Shown here: positions 28,843-38,213 of the stretch, piece after piece
How the letters are laid out: the number at the start of each line of letters is the position of its first letter
Numbering within the stretch: position 1 is the stretch's first letter
Assembly: GCA_041749015.1 (NCBI GenBank)
Contig: JBGTCD010000038.1
Location: 1 to 64,000, forward strand
DNA: 64,000 nucleotides
Reading direction: 5' to 3'
Source of the DNA: JBGTCD01 sp041749015
Lineage (GTDB): Bacteria; Bacteroidota; Bacteroidia; Cytophagales; Cyclobacteriaceae
The notes under the pieces: model-generated
Seen by the model: the letters and a program-made list of their open reading frames with translations, nothing else
Told to the model about the DNA's origin: nothing
The model's database searches: none
Translations under genes and position numbers: made by a program

Positions 28843-30072
28843 TTACAAAGATATGTTTTTGGGCCAACTTAGGTAATATTTTTTGACGATTTTACCCATT
28901 GTGCCGATGTGCGGTAAATCTGATACCTGAGTAATGTCAACCACCTGGCCCTTTCGGGTAAGGATGTTGATGGTTTGACCCTCAGCGACATAGGCAGCAT
29001 TGGTCACCATTCCTTGCGCCATATAATAGACGGTATCCTTTTTTAAAATGCCCATATTGTGATGGATGCTATCCTTCAATTTTAATAGCTCACCCCGCTT
29101 GATGGGCTCATTATCAAGACGAATTTTAAATAGTTTTCGGTCAAGCAACCTTGAGCACAAATCTGCAAGTATTGGGTCCTTGAGGTTCATCCACATTTTG
29201 ACGGCACCCCATACATCATAATCATCGAGCCTGGCGAATTGGTTTATCATTTGGGGATCCTTAGTAAATGAATCCAAATCTGCCTCGGTGGTCAGGAAAA
29301 TTCTAAGTGCCTCACTGCAAGGGGTGTCAACATTAGCCCCTGAAAGAACCTGAGCCCGGAGTATAATATTTCCCAAAAGTTTTTCGGCACTTAAAGCAGT
29401 CTTATGCAAATACACCTGCCAGTACATAAATCTACGGGCATGAAGCATATTTTCAATATTGTAAAGCCCTTTTTCCTCTACCACAATTTGATCATCAACT
29501 ACATTCAGCAATTGTATGATCCTTCTGACGCTGATCTTTCCTTCGGATACCCCGGTATAAAAGCTGTCACGGTTGAGGTAATCCAGCCTGTCAGTATCAA
29601 TCTGGCTGGAAACTAAGGCATGGAAAAATTTCCTCTCATAGCTGTTTCGGAATATCCTTAAGGCCAAATCTAATCTTTCTCCTGACTCCTGATTCAGGGC
29701 CTTCATGATCAGGTAAGTCATGCTTTCATGCCTGACCCCCGGCAAAAGCACCGATTCCAGGCTATGAGAGAAAGGGCCATGGCCAATGTCATGCAGGAGG
29801 ATGGCTGCCATTGCCGCCTCATATTCCTCATTTGAGATGTCGATACTTTTACTCCTTAGCGTGTCGAGGGCTAGCCCCATGAGATGCATCGCTCCTAAGG
29901 CATGGTGAAACCGCGTATGCAATGCCCCTGGATATACATATTCAGTAAGGCCGGTTTGCCGGATCCTGCGGAGCCGTTGAAACCAGGGGTGCTCTATGAT
30001 CCATTCGAGCAATTCGTTTTCTACGGTAATGAATCCATAGATGGGATCGTTGAATATTCTTTTTTTTACCAA
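28843..30072 (-). CDS. HD domain metal-dependent phosphohydrolase
   Basis: The 409-residue protein belongs to the dGTPase-like HD superfamily group that is conserved beside lpx genes in Bacteroidota. Metal-binding residues are seen in RFHHALGAMHLMG and AAILLHDIGHGPFSHSLE, with a later Asp in SSQIDTDRLDYLNRDS. The start is divergent from porX, with 46 bp between the two ATG codons. Substrates (dNTPs or signalling nucleotides) are unknown. Confidence 0.92.
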   Translation of the reverse strand: MVKKRIFNDPIYGFITVENELLEWIIEHPWFQRLRRIRQTGLTEYVYPGALHTRFHHALGAMHLMGLALDTLRSKSIDISNEEYEAAMAAILLHDIGHGPFSHSLESVLLPGVRHESMTYLIMKALNQESGERLDLALRIFRNSYERKFFHALVSSQIDTDRLDYLNRDSFYTGVSEGKISVRRIIQLLNVVDDQIVVEEKGLYNIENMLHARRFMYWQVYLHKTALSAEKLLGNIILRAQVLSGANVDTPCSEALRIFLTTEADLDSFTKDPQMINQFARLDDYDVWGAVKMWMNLKDPILADLCSRLLDRKLFKIRLDNEPIKRGELLKLKDSIHHNMGILKKDTVYYMAQGMVTNAAYVAEGQTINILTRKGQVVDITQVSDLPHIGTMGKIVKKYYLSWPKNISL

Positions 30073-30118
30073 TCTTGCAGAAGTATTTTCCGTATGGGAT
30101 AAAGAGAACCTCTTAACT

Positions 30119-31684
30119 ATGCAAAGATATAATATTTTATGGGCCGATGATGAGATCGACCTGCTGAAGCCTCATATACTTTTTCTGGAAGGCAAAGGCT
30201 ATGACATCATACCCGTTAATAATGGAACAGAGGCGGTAGAACTTTGTGAACAGCGCAATTTTGATGTGGTCTTTCTGGATGAGAATATGCCGGGCATGTC
30301 TGGCCTTGAGGCACTTGGTCATATTAAATCAAACAAGCCCAATACACCCGTAGTCATGATCACCAAAAGTGAAGAGGAGTCCATTATGGAGGAAGCTATA
30401 GGCTCCAAAATTGCCGACTATCTGATCAAGCCGCTCAACCCCAACCAGATTTTATTATCCGTAAAAAAAATACTTGATAACCGTAGACTAGTCACAGAAA
30501 AAACCAACCTCAATTACCAGCAGGAATTCAGGAATATCAGCATGGCCTACCAGGAGGATATGGACCATAACGAGTGGGCCAGTATTTATAAAAAATTGAT
30601 CTTTTGGGAATTAGAAATCGACAACACTGAACAAAAGAGCATGGCCGAGGTCCTATACATGCAAAAGGAGGAGGCTAATTCAAACTTCACCAAATTTATC
30701 AAAGAAAATTATGAGGATTGGCTGAATCATAGTGATGGCGCGGTGCCATTGCTATCCCATCAGGTCATGAAGCAAAAGGTTTTTCCGGAGATCAACTCCC
30801 AGAGACCGGTATTTTTTCTGGTGATCGACAATTTGCGCTATGACCAATGGAAGGTCATAGAGCCTGTTATAACCGAGTATTTTTCCATAGAATCGGAAGA
30901 GTCATACTATTCCATACTGCCGACTACCACCGCTTATTCCAGAAATGCACTTTTTGCTGGGTTGTTGCCATCAGAAATAGCCAAATCTTATCCTGACCTA
31001 TGGGTCGATGAGGAAGTAGATGAGGGGAAGAATATGCACGAGGAGGCGCTTTTGGAAAAAAATTTAAAAAGAAATAATCTCAATTTTAAGTGCTCTTACC
31101 ACAAGATCACTCAGGTACAGCAGGGTCGCAGCCTGGTAGATCAGGTTAATAATATGATGACCAATCCCCTCAATGTAATCGTGTATAATTTTGTGGACAT
31201 GCTCTCTCATGCCCGCACTGATATGGCCATGATCAAGGAGCTGGCACCCGACGAATCCGCTTACCGGTCCATTACCAAATCCTGGTTTGAACACTCTCCC
31301 CTGCTTGATGTGATGAGAATTATTGCTGAAAAAGGAGGTAAGCTCATGATCACAACAGATCATGGTACCATTAGGGCCAAGAAGCCTTTTAAGATTATTG
31401 GTGACCGGAATACCAATACTAATTTAAGGTACAAGACAGGCAAAAATCTGGGATATGACGATCGACATAGGGTTTTTGAAGTACCAAAACCTGAAAGGCT
31501 ATTCCTGCCTAAAGGGCATGTTTCAAGTTCATTTGTATTTGCAACAGAGGATCAGTTTTTTGCCTATCCCAATAACTATAATTACTATGTCAACCACTAT
31601 CGGGATACTTTTCAGCACGGAGGAGTTTCAATGGAAGAAATGATTATTCCATTTATTTCTTTAAATTCGAAATATGGAGGTTGA
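30119..31684 (+). CDS. porX: PorX-type response regulator with PglZ (alkaline phosphatase superfamily) domain
   Basis: PorX with histidine kinase PorY controls type IX secretion and gliding in Bacteroidota, and its PglZ domain has been reported to cleave oligonucleotides. The 521-residue product has a CheY-like receiver (1-120) with acidic Asp10/Asp11, phosphoacceptor Asp54 in FLDENMPGMSG, and the MITKSEEE and YLIKPLNP switch motifs. A helical linker and a PglZ domain follow, with FLVIDNLRYDQWK, TTTAYSRNALFAG, NFVDMLSH and TTDHGTIR as metal-site motifs. ATG 30119 places the receiver at the N-terminus as usual. The stop overlaps tsaE by 11 bp. PorY is not in the window. Confidence 0.94.
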   Translation: MQRYNILWADDEIDLLKPHILFLEGKGYDIIPVNNGTEAVELCEQRNFDVVFLDENMPGMSGLEALGHIKSNKPNTPVVMITKSEEESIMEEAIGSKIADYLIKPLNPNQILLSVKKILDNRRLVTEKTNLNYQQEFRNISMAYQEDMDHNEWASIYKKLIFWELEIDNTEQKSMAEVLYMQKEEANSNFTKFIKENYEDWLNHSDGAVPLLSHQVMKQKVFPEINSQRPVFFLVIDNLRYDQWKVIEPVITEYFSIESEESYYSILPTTTAYSRNALFAGLLPSEIAKSYPDLWVDEEVDEGKNMHEEALLEKNLKRNNLNFKCSYHKITQVQQGRSLVDQVNNMMTNPLNVIVYNFVDMLSHARTDMAMIKELAPDESAYRSITKSWFEHSPLLDVMRIIAEKGGKLMITTDHGTIRAKKPFKIIGDRNTNTNLRYKTGKNLGYDDRHRVFEVPKPERLFLPKGHVSSSFVFATEDQFFAYPNNYNYYVNHYRDTFQHGGVSMEEMIIPFISLNSKYGG

Positions 31685-32105
31685 TTCAGCTATTAAACTA
31701 AGTGGTTTAGAGGGCATTAAAGTGGTAGCCTTCCAGCTTTGGGAACTTGGTAAAGATAGAAATATATGGTTTTTTGAGGGTGATTTGGGTGCGGGTAAAA
31801 CCACATTGATTGCGGCCCTGATGGAGGTAATTGGGGTGCAAGATTGGGTAAGCAGCCCTACTTTTGCCATAATCAACCAGTATGAAGGGCCCAAAGCAGA
31901 GGTCTTTTATCATTTTGATTTGTATCGGCTTAAGGATTGGGAAGAGGCATTTGAAGCTGGTATTATAGAATTAATGGAGGAGGATCGTTACTGTTTCATC
32001 GAATGGCCTGACAGGCTGAAGGGCAAGCTACCGGATCAATATTTTTTAGTCAAAATCGATGTAGCGCCAGACGATCAGCGGATTATTAGTTATTTTAAAA
32101 AATGA
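31674..32105 (+). CDS. tsaE: tRNA threonylcarbamoyladenosine synthesis ATPase TsaE
   Basis: TsaE is the ATPase of the TsaBDE complex that makes t6A37 in ANN-decoding tRNAs. The 143-residue protein has the P-loop GDLGAGKTTLI (about residues 36-46), the DWVSSPTFAIINQYEG block, and HFDLYRLKDWEEAFEAGIIE. It overlaps porX upstream by 11 bp and the alanine dehydrogenase start downstream by 4 bp (ATGA), so the three are translated from one message. Confidence 0.96.
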   Translation: MEVDSAIKLSGLEGIKVVAFQLWELGKDRNIWFFEGDLGAGKTTLIAALMEVIGVQDWVSSPTFAIINQYEGPKAEVFYHFDLYRLKDWEEAFEAGIIELMEEDRYCFIEWPDRLKGKLPDQYFLVKIDVAPDDQRIISYFKK

Positions 32106-33241
32106 GTAAAACTTCAAAATCAGGTTTTGAGGCTCTTGCCAAGGAGACCTCTTTGTACCCTCAGGAATCTTTGATGAAGGTAAAGGGTAAGAATAAGAAA
32201 TTTTTCATTGGGATTCCAAAGGAGGTTTCCTTGCAGGAAAACCGGGTCAGCCTTACTCCGGATGCGGTAGGGGTATTGGTCAATAATGGGCATGAAATCT
32301 GGATCGAGACAGGTGCTGGTAAAGGTGCCAAGTTTTCTGACCGGGAATACAGTGATGCTGGGGCTAAAATTGTCTACTCAGCCAAAGAGGTATATGAGGC
32401 TGAGATCATTCTCAAGATAGAGCCACCAATTAAGGAGGAACTAGGTTATTTTAAGACAGGAAAAACGCTGATCTCTGCTATACAGATGGGGAGCCAGACA
32501 CCGGAAATTCTCACAGGACTTAACGATAAGAAAGTTACTGCTATCGGTTATGAATACATAGAAGACAAGGTGGGAGGGATGCCCATCATACGGGCTATGA
32601 GCGAAATTGCGGGCAGTTCGGTGATGCTGATTGCCGCTGAATACCTCAGCACCGTAAGCAATGGCAAGGGTATTATTATCGGGGGAATCACGGGGGTGCC
32701 GCCTACCAAAGTGGTGATCCTTGGGTCTGGTACAGTGGCGGAATATGCTGCCAGAGCCGCCTTTGGTCTCGGTGCTCAAATTCAGATATTTGATAATCAT
32801 ATTTATAAACTCCGAAGGATCAAACATACCCTCGGATTTCAGGTGTATACTTCCACCATCGACTCTACCACGCTCACCGACTCCCTCAAAACCGCTGATG
32901 TGGTGATCGGTGCGCTTAGGGCTGAGAAAGAATGGACCAGATATGTGGTCACTGAGGAGATGGTAAGTCAGATGCGGCCAGACTCCGTGATTATTGATCT
33001 TACCATTGATCAGGGGGGGTGCATCGAAACCTCTGAACTCACTACTCATGACAGCCCGATTTTCAGGAAGTATGGAATCATTCATTATTGCGTGCCAAAT
33101 GTAGCATCCAGGGTTGCCAATACGGCTACTACCGCCCTAAGTCATATCTTTACCCCTATTTTATTACAGGCAGCCGATGAAGGCGGGATGGAGGAAATGA
33201 TCTTTAGTAATAAATGGTTTATGAAGTGCGTATATGCCTAA
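32102..33241 (+). CDS. ald: Alanine dehydrogenase, C-terminally truncated by an in-frame stop
   Basis: The enzyme interconverts alanine and pyruvate plus ammonia with NAD. The reading frame covers the substrate domain (IPKEVSLQENRVSLTPDAVG) and the NAD-binding domain (VVILGSGTVAEYAARAAFGLG), then PNVASRVANTATTALSH. It stops at TAA 33239-33241 right after WFMKCVYA. The same frame then continues for 28 codons with a sequence that looks like the normal family C-terminus, ending at TAA 33326-33328. A full protein would have about 408 residues; this one has 379. A TAC or TAT Tyr codon changed by one base would explain the stop. Residual activity cannot be judged. Confidence 0.9.
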   Translation: MSKTSKSGFEALAKETSLYPQESLMKVKGKNKKFFIGIPKEVSLQENRVSLTPDAVGVLVNNGHEIWIETGAGKGAKFSDREYSDAGAKIVYSAKEVYEAEIILKIEPPIKEELGYFKTGKTLISAIQMGSQTPEILTGLNDKKVTAIGYEYIEDKVGGMPIIRAMSEIAGSSVMLIAAEYLSTVSNGKGIIIGGITGVPPTKVVILGSGTVAEYAARAAFGLGAQIQIFDNHIYKLRRIKHTLGFQVYTSTIDSTTLTDSLKTADVVIGALRAEKEWTRYVVTEEMVSQMRPDSVIIDLTIDQGGCIETSELTTHDSPIFRKYGIIHYCVPNVASRVANTATTALSHIFTPILLQAADEGGMEEMIFSNKWFMKCVYA

Positions 33242-33328
33242 CGTGTTGCACTCACCAAAGAGCCACTCGCCCGCAGGTTTGGGATGAAACACAAAAATCT
33301 GGATCTTCTTATGGCTGCGAGGTTTTAA
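33242..33328 (+). pseudogene. Orphaned C-terminal tail of ald beyond the premature stop
   Basis: These 28 codons plus stop are in frame with ald and read RVALTKEPLARRFGMKHKNL then DLLMAARF. Ending in AARF after a helix of this kind is typical of Bacteroidota alanine dehydrogenases, so the segment belongs to the ancestral gene. It has no start codon of its own at its beginning. Confidence 0.8.
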
Positions 33329-33377
33329 TAGACACTATTTTTAAATCCAGGTATCTTTCCACAATTAGAAAAATAAT

Positions 33378-35333
33378 TCAATCCCCTTGGTTGTTTTCTG
33401 ATGGAGAAGAAAGCTTTATAAGCATTGGGCTAGTGAGTATCTTGCTGATCATGGACCTGTATTCTCTCAAATACGGATACTCTTGGGGCGTAAAGTACGC
33501 GCTTTGTTGTATCTGGATACTTATTTGAATTTGATTTTCTCCCTCCAGTAAACTAAATCCAAAAATCCCCTTTCTATTAGGTAAGGAGAAAGTTTGATTT
33601 TCAGGAACTGCATCCAAAGTTGCTTCTGACGGAAAGGTATAATTATATATTAAAGTGCTATTTGTGGAGGCATTTAAATCTATAGGGAGGTTTCTTTTTT
33701 CGCTAACAAAAGGATTTTCTTTAAAGTATTGAAATAGAAAGGGAACCATTTCATAAACATTATCTTGAATCCTGTTAACAGGAAATTTGCCTTTGAAATA
33801 AATTTTTAATGGCTCGTCAATATCATACAAGTTTATAAGTTGAAGAGAATCAAATGTAGTATTCTGATCAAAATCAAACAGAGTTTTTAAAATTTCACCT
33901 AAAGAGTTCTTATTATTTAATTGAGTAATAATTTTTCTTCTTTTCTCTATTCCGTCATAACCATAAAATGCTAAACTTGATTCTGCCAATAGCTCAGCAT
34001 TTTTATTCATTTCTATATTAGTAATACCCACAGTTTTGGTTGGAGGTTTTGGATCCAAATCAATCCATTTATGTTTTAACTTTTCAATCATATACCCACG
34101 ATTATTCAAATCGTTTTTTGTGAGGAATTTAAGTGGAGTCAATGGGTCAATGGCAGTAAACAAAATTTCTTCATTGTCTATGTAAGCGACTCCTAATACA
34201 TTATTGTATTGGGATAATAGCGGAAAATATTCATTCACTTGCCCATTAGACTTAGTGCTGGAAATAATTGGATAAGCTTCAATACCATAATTCTTCAGCC
34301 ATAGAATTAAGAAAAGATTGATTTCAGCGACATTTCCATTTTTTGATTCAATAAGATCTTTAGGCTTTTGTGTGGCCCAGGCACTAAACTCACCATTCCA
34401 ATTTAAATTTGTTTGAACGTATTGATACATTTTTGAAATTAGCTCCTTTTGAGGCAACTCTCTATCAAACTCGGGCAAACCCATCCGGTTTAAAATGGTC
34501 TCTGAAATATAATTTTTGAACCTGGTTTCTAAAACCCTATCAACAAAATCATTCCAACTCTCCGCAAAGCTCACCTGAACAGAAGTGGTATATTGAACGC
34601 GAGCATGACTCCTTTTATAATATGAAGCAGCCTGGAATTTTATTGCCTCAACAAAATCCTGTGGGTTATGGCAAAATGGTTCTTCATAGTAGGAAGGAAT
34701 ATTAGTGAGCTCCCATTTATTGGTACTTTGACCTGCATATTTTGGTTTAGTAATTGGGCCTTGGGTAAATACATTATAACTTACTGGTTCTGATGGTATT
34801 TTTGCTTCGAAAATACTACTTAGTGTTGGGTATTTAGTTTGAAAATACCAATTATCCAGATACACATAATTTTTGCTGAATTTTGTGTATTCCAATTCTA
34901 TAATAGAACCTGCGGTTACTGAAGGAAAAGTAATCCTGACCTCTCTCCAATTTTCCGAAACGTCAACATCAAAAATGGACGATTTTTCTACCTTCACCAC
35001 TTCCTTTTTTCCATCTATGAAGTTGATGGTTTGAGCCCGTATCTTTTTTACATTTTCCAAACCATCTTTAGAAAAATAAGAGATGGTCTGATCAGCTGGG
35101 CCTTTCTCCAGGTCGGTAAGAATTTTGATCCGCTTTCTTCTCACTAATTCAATAAAGCCAGCATTATTTATTGTCATTTTTCCATAATCTCCCAGGATTA
35201 CAGCACCAGCCTCTGGCTCAAACTCACAAAACTCAATTGTTATTTCATCATCCGAAAAATCGCCCCATTTTGGAAAGAAGTCCTGACCGGAACATGGGAT
35301 ACTGACCCAAAACAGAATAACAATCAGGAGCAA
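33378..35333 (-). CDS. DUF3857/transglutaminase-like exported protein
   Basis: The mature region opens with a DUF3857 domain (about residues 30-230, with the TINFIDGKKEVVKVEKSS region) and continues into a transglutaminase-like region (about 270-400). That region has W..Q..KPKDLIESKNGNVAE where active transglutaminases have a Cys, so Cys is replaced by Asn and catalysis is doubtful. The start is uncertain: TTG 35331-35333 gives a short hydrophobic signal ending PCSG and lies 8 bp after the valS stop, whereas starts further upstream would run into valS. The gene is visibly more AT-rich than valS and ald on either side. Such proteins are common in Bacteroidota, with unknown roles. Confidence 0.82.
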   Translation of the reverse strand: MLLIVILFWVSIPCSGQDFFPKWGDFSDDEITIEFCEFEPEAGAVILGDYGKMTINNAGFIELVRRKRIKILTDLEKGPADQTISYFSKDGLENVKKIRAQTINFIDGKKEVVKVEKSSIFDVDVSENWREVRITFPSVTAGSIIELEYTKFSKNYVYLDNWYFQTKYPTLSSIFEAKIPSEPVSYNVFTQGPITKPKYAGQSTNKWELTNIPSYYEEPFCHNPQDFVEAIKFQAASYYKRSHARVQYTTSVQVSFAESWNDFVDRVLETRFKNYISETILNRMGLPEFDRELPQKELISKMYQYVQTNLNWNGEFSAWATQKPKDLIESKNGNVAEINLFLILWLKNYGIEAYPIISSTKSNGQVNEYFPLLSQYNNVLGVAYIDNEEILFTAIDPLTPLKFLTKNDLNNRGYMIEKLKHKWIDLDPKPPTKTVGITNIEMNKNAELLAESSLAFYGYDGIEKRRKIITQLNNKNSLGEILKTLFDFDQNTTFDSLQLINLYDIDEPLKIYFKGKFPVNRIQDNVYEMVPFLFQYFKENPFVSEKRNLPIDLNASTNSTLIYNYTFPSEATLDAVPENQTFSLPNRKGIFGFSLLEGENQIQISIQIQQSAYFTPQEYPYLREYRSMISKILTSPMLIKLSSPSENNQGD

Positions 35334-35340
35334 ATGGGTT

Positions 35341-37965
35341 TTAAATAACCTCCAGTCCTTGCAATTGGGCTTTAAGCACTTTGATTTTATCTTCTGCATC
35401 GGCTTTTTTCTTTTTCTCGTTATCGATGACCGCTTCGGGAGCATTGCTGACAAATCTTTCATTTTTAAGTTTTTTATCAACGGAGATCAAAAAACCTTCC
35501 AGATATTTTAACTCTTTTTCAATGCTTCCCCGCTGCTGACCTTTATCAACGGCATGTTCAAGGGGCACAAAACACTCATCCGATCCGGCTAAAAAGCTCG
35601 CTGCACCTGAAGGAGCCTCATTGACCAAACTAATATCGTCAATATTAGCTAATTTTTTGAGGTATAGATCATATTTTTTATAGACACTCGCTTCCCTGGC
35701 CCTGATTTGGAGGTTGAGGGCGACTTTGGGGTTGATCTGTTTTTCGTTCCGTACATTCCTCATTTGGGAAATTACCTCAAAAATCATGGCTACAGAAGTA
35801 ATCGCCTCTTCGTTAACCCTTCCAGGCCTTGGCCAGGGGGCTACGATCAGGCAATCTCCCGGTGTGCGCTCCCGAAGCAGGCTCCAGATCTCCTCAGAAA
35901 TAAAGGGCATGAAAGGATGCAATACCTTTACAATCTTTTCGAAAAAATTGATGGTCACCTCGAGTGTTTTGGGATCGATGGGTTGTTGGTAGGCGGGCTT
36001 CACCATCTCCAGATACCAGGAACAGAAATCATCCCAGGCCAGCTTATATACTGCCATCAGGGCATCGGATATCCTGAATTTTGAAAAATGATCTTCAATC
36101 TCCTCCAAAGCCTGGTCAAACCTGGCTTCAAACCACTCTGCCGCTACGGCATGGGCATAGGGTAGGGAAGAGTCGATCTCCCATCCTTTTACCAGCCTGA
36201 AGGCATTCCATATTTTATTATTAAAATTCCGGCCCTGCTCACATAGCTTTTCGTCAAACAAAAGGTCATTGCCGGCCGGTGAACTAAAAAGCATTCCTGT
36301 ACGCACCCCATCGGCCCCGTACTGCCTAATGAGGTCCAGAGGGTCCGGGCTGTTGCCCAGAGATTTACTCATTTTTCTGCCTTGCTTGTCACGCACAATC
36401 CCTGTGAGGTACACATTTTTAAAAGGCATCTCACCCCTGTATTCATAACCGGCGATGATCATTCTGGCTACCCAGAAAAACAGGATCTCGGGAGCTGTCA
36501 CCAGATCGTTGGTAGGGTAATAGTACTTGATATCCGCGTTTTCAGGGTTTTTAAAACCATCAAAAACAGAAATGGGCCATAGCCATGCACTGAACCAGGT
36601 ATCGAGCACGTCTTCTTCTTGGTTAAGATCTTCAGGTTTGATATTGGCTTGTTTTTTTTGTGCCTCCTTTAAGGCTTCTTCCGCATCATGAGCCACTACA
36701 AAGCTGCCATCGGGCAGGTACCATACCGGAATTCTATGTCCCCACCAGAGTTGGCGTGAAATGCACCAATCCCGCACATTCTCCATCCAGTGCCGGTAGG
36801 TATTCTTAAATTTTGGAGGGATCAGCCTGATGTCATCATTCATCACATGCTTCAATGCAGGCTTGGTGATATCTTCCATTTTTAAGAACCATTGCATGGA
36901 GAGGCGTGGCTCGATCACCGCATCGGTCCGTTCAGAAAAGCCCACATTATTGACATAGTCTTCTTCTTTGACCAGGTGGCCCTCTTCCTGTAATTTTTTA
37001 ACAATTTTTTTCTTGACCACAAATCGATCCTCTCCTATGTATAATTGAGCCTTTTCATTCAGGGTACCATCATCATTAAAAATATCGATCGATTCCAGGT
37101 TATGCCTTAGCCCTATTTCATAGTCGTTGATATCATGGGCCGGAGTCACCTTGAGGCAACCTGTTCCAAACTCCATAGAAACGTAATCATCTTCTATGAT
37201 GGGAACGACCCTGTTGATCAGTGGCACCAGTGCTTTTTTGCCTTTCAGATGGTTATATCTCTCGTCATTAGGGTTGATGCAGATGGCAGTATCACCCAGG
37301 ATGGTCTCAGGCCTGGTGGTAGCGATGGTGACAAATTCATCACTCCCCTGAATGGCATACCGGATATGGTATAGCTTGGAGTTGACCTCTTTATGGATGA
37401 CCTCATCGTCAGACAGGGCAGTCTTGCCCTGTGGATCCCAGTTGACCATACGGATGCCGCGGTAAATATGCCCTTTACGAAACAGGTCCACAAATACCTG
37501 GATTACCGCCCTGGACAGGTCTTCTTCCATGGTGAAACGGGTGCGGTCCCAATCACAGGAGGCACCGAGTTTTTTGAGTTGTTCGAGGATGATGCCCCCG
37601 TATTTCTCCTTCCACTCCCAGGCATATTTCAGGAATTCTTCCCTGGAGATATCTCTTTTATTGATACCCTTTTCTTTGAGCATGGCCACCACCTTTGCTT
37701 CGGTGGCGATAGAGGCATGGTCGGTACCGGGTACCCAGCAGGCTTCCTTGCCTTCCATCCGGGCTTTGCGGATCAGCACATCCTGGATGGTATTATTCAG
37801 CATATGACCCATATGCAGTACCCCTGTAACATTCGGTGGTGGTATTACGATGGTATAGGACTCCTTATCAGGATGAGGTTTGGAGCTGAAGAAGCCTTTT
37901 TCCATCCAATGGCTGTACCATTTGTCTTCTACTAGGGTGGGGTCGTATTTGGTGGATAATGACAT
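35341..37965 (-). CDS. valS: Valine--tRNA ligase
   Basis: ValRS charges tRNA-Val. The 874-residue length is normal for the phylum. The class I signature appears as PPNVTGVLHMGHML (HMGH at residues 51-54), the second signature as GRKMSKSLGNSPDPLD mid-protein, followed by the anticodon-binding domain and a C-terminal coiled coil (about 805-874) rich in Lys and Glu. I chose ATG 37963-37965 (MSLSTKYDPT), which matches relatives; an in-frame ATG at 38005-38007 would add 14 unsupported residues. Confidence 0.97.
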   Translation of the reverse strand: MSLSTKYDPTLVEDKWYSHWMEKGFFSSKPHPDKESYTIVIPPPNVTGVLHMGHMLNNTIQDVLIRKARMEGKEACWVPGTDHASIATEAKVVAMLKEKGINKRDISREEFLKYAWEWKEKYGGIILEQLKKLGASCDWDRTRFTMEEDLSRAVIQVFVDLFRKGHIYRGIRMVNWDPQGKTALSDDEVIHKEVNSKLYHIRYAIQGSDEFVTIATTRPETILGDTAICINPNDERYNHLKGKKALVPLINRVVPIIEDDYVSMEFGTGCLKVTPAHDINDYEIGLRHNLESIDIFNDDGTLNEKAQLYIGEDRFVVKKKIVKKLQEEGHLVKEEDYVNNVGFSERTDAVIEPRLSMQWFLKMEDITKPALKHVMNDDIRLIPPKFKNTYRHWMENVRDWCISRQLWWGHRIPVWYLPDGSFVVAHDAEEALKEAQKKQANIKPEDLNQEEDVLDTWFSAWLWPISVFDGFKNPENADIKYYYPTNDLVTAPEILFFWVARMIIAGYEYRGEMPFKNVYLTGIVRDKQGRKMSKSLGNSPDPLDLIRQYGADGVRTGMLFSSPAGNDLLFDEKLCEQGRNFNNKIWNAFRLVKGWEIDSSLPYAHAVAAEWFEARFDQALEEIEDHFSKFRISDALMAVYKLAWDDFCSWYLEMVKPAYQQPIDPKTLEVTINFFEKIVKVLHPFMPFISEEIWSLLRERTPGDCLIVAPWPRPGRVNEEAITSVAMIFEVISQMRNVRNEKQINPKVALNLQIRAREASVYKKYDLYLKKLANIDDISLVNEAPSGAASFLAGSDECFVPLEHAVDKGQQRGSIEKELKYLEGFLISVDKKLKNERFVSNAPEAVIDNEKKKKADAEDKIKVLKAQLQGLEVI

Positions 37966-38076
37966 ATAAATAGGAAAGGCCCGGGATTTTGAATTAATAA
38001 ATGGCAAAATTGCAAACTCATGACGAGAGGTGAAAGTGTTTCTTTAAAGAATTTGCCTAATAATAAAAGTATTCTC

Positions 38077-38133
38077 AAAAAACCATCAGGGTTTTATTGA
38101 ATTTGGTATTGATAGACCTAAAAAACCATTAGG
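38077..38133. repeat. Pair of 14 bp direct repeats in the valS-38214 gap
   Basis: AAAAAACCATCAGG (38077-38090) and AAAAAACCATTAGG (38120-38133) differ at one base and start 43 bp apart. TGATGG at 38139-38144 is an inverted copy of the CCATCA core. They lie in the 248 bp divergent gap and could bind a regulator, but nothing else supports this. Confidence 0.45.
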
Positions 38134-38184
38134 TCGGTTTGATGGCATGATTTTCACTGCAGAAGGGGAGTAATATAATTTTCC

Positions 38185-38192
38185 TAAATTTG
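38185..38192 (+). promoter_or_regulatory. Candidate minus-7 promoter box for the 38214 gene
   Basis: TAAATTTG matches the Bacteroidota TAnnTTTG element and lies 21 bp upstream of the start codon. No clear TTTG minus-33 element is found at the usual distance, so the call is tentative. Confidence 0.4.
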
Positions 38193-38213
38193 CACAAAAT
38201 TTAATTCCCGATT

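Noticed and set aside
30041..30118. Earlier TTG-type start for porX
   Set aside because: It would add 26 residues before the receiver domain and overlap the divergent HD gene; ATG 30119 fits the family.
32441..33085. 214-codon open frame on the minus strand
   Set aside because: It is antisense to ald, whose residues are clearly conserved in the other direction.
37393..37935. 180-codon open frame on the plus strand
   Set aside because: It lies wholly inside valS on the other strand, has no recognisable motif, and valS is unambiguous.
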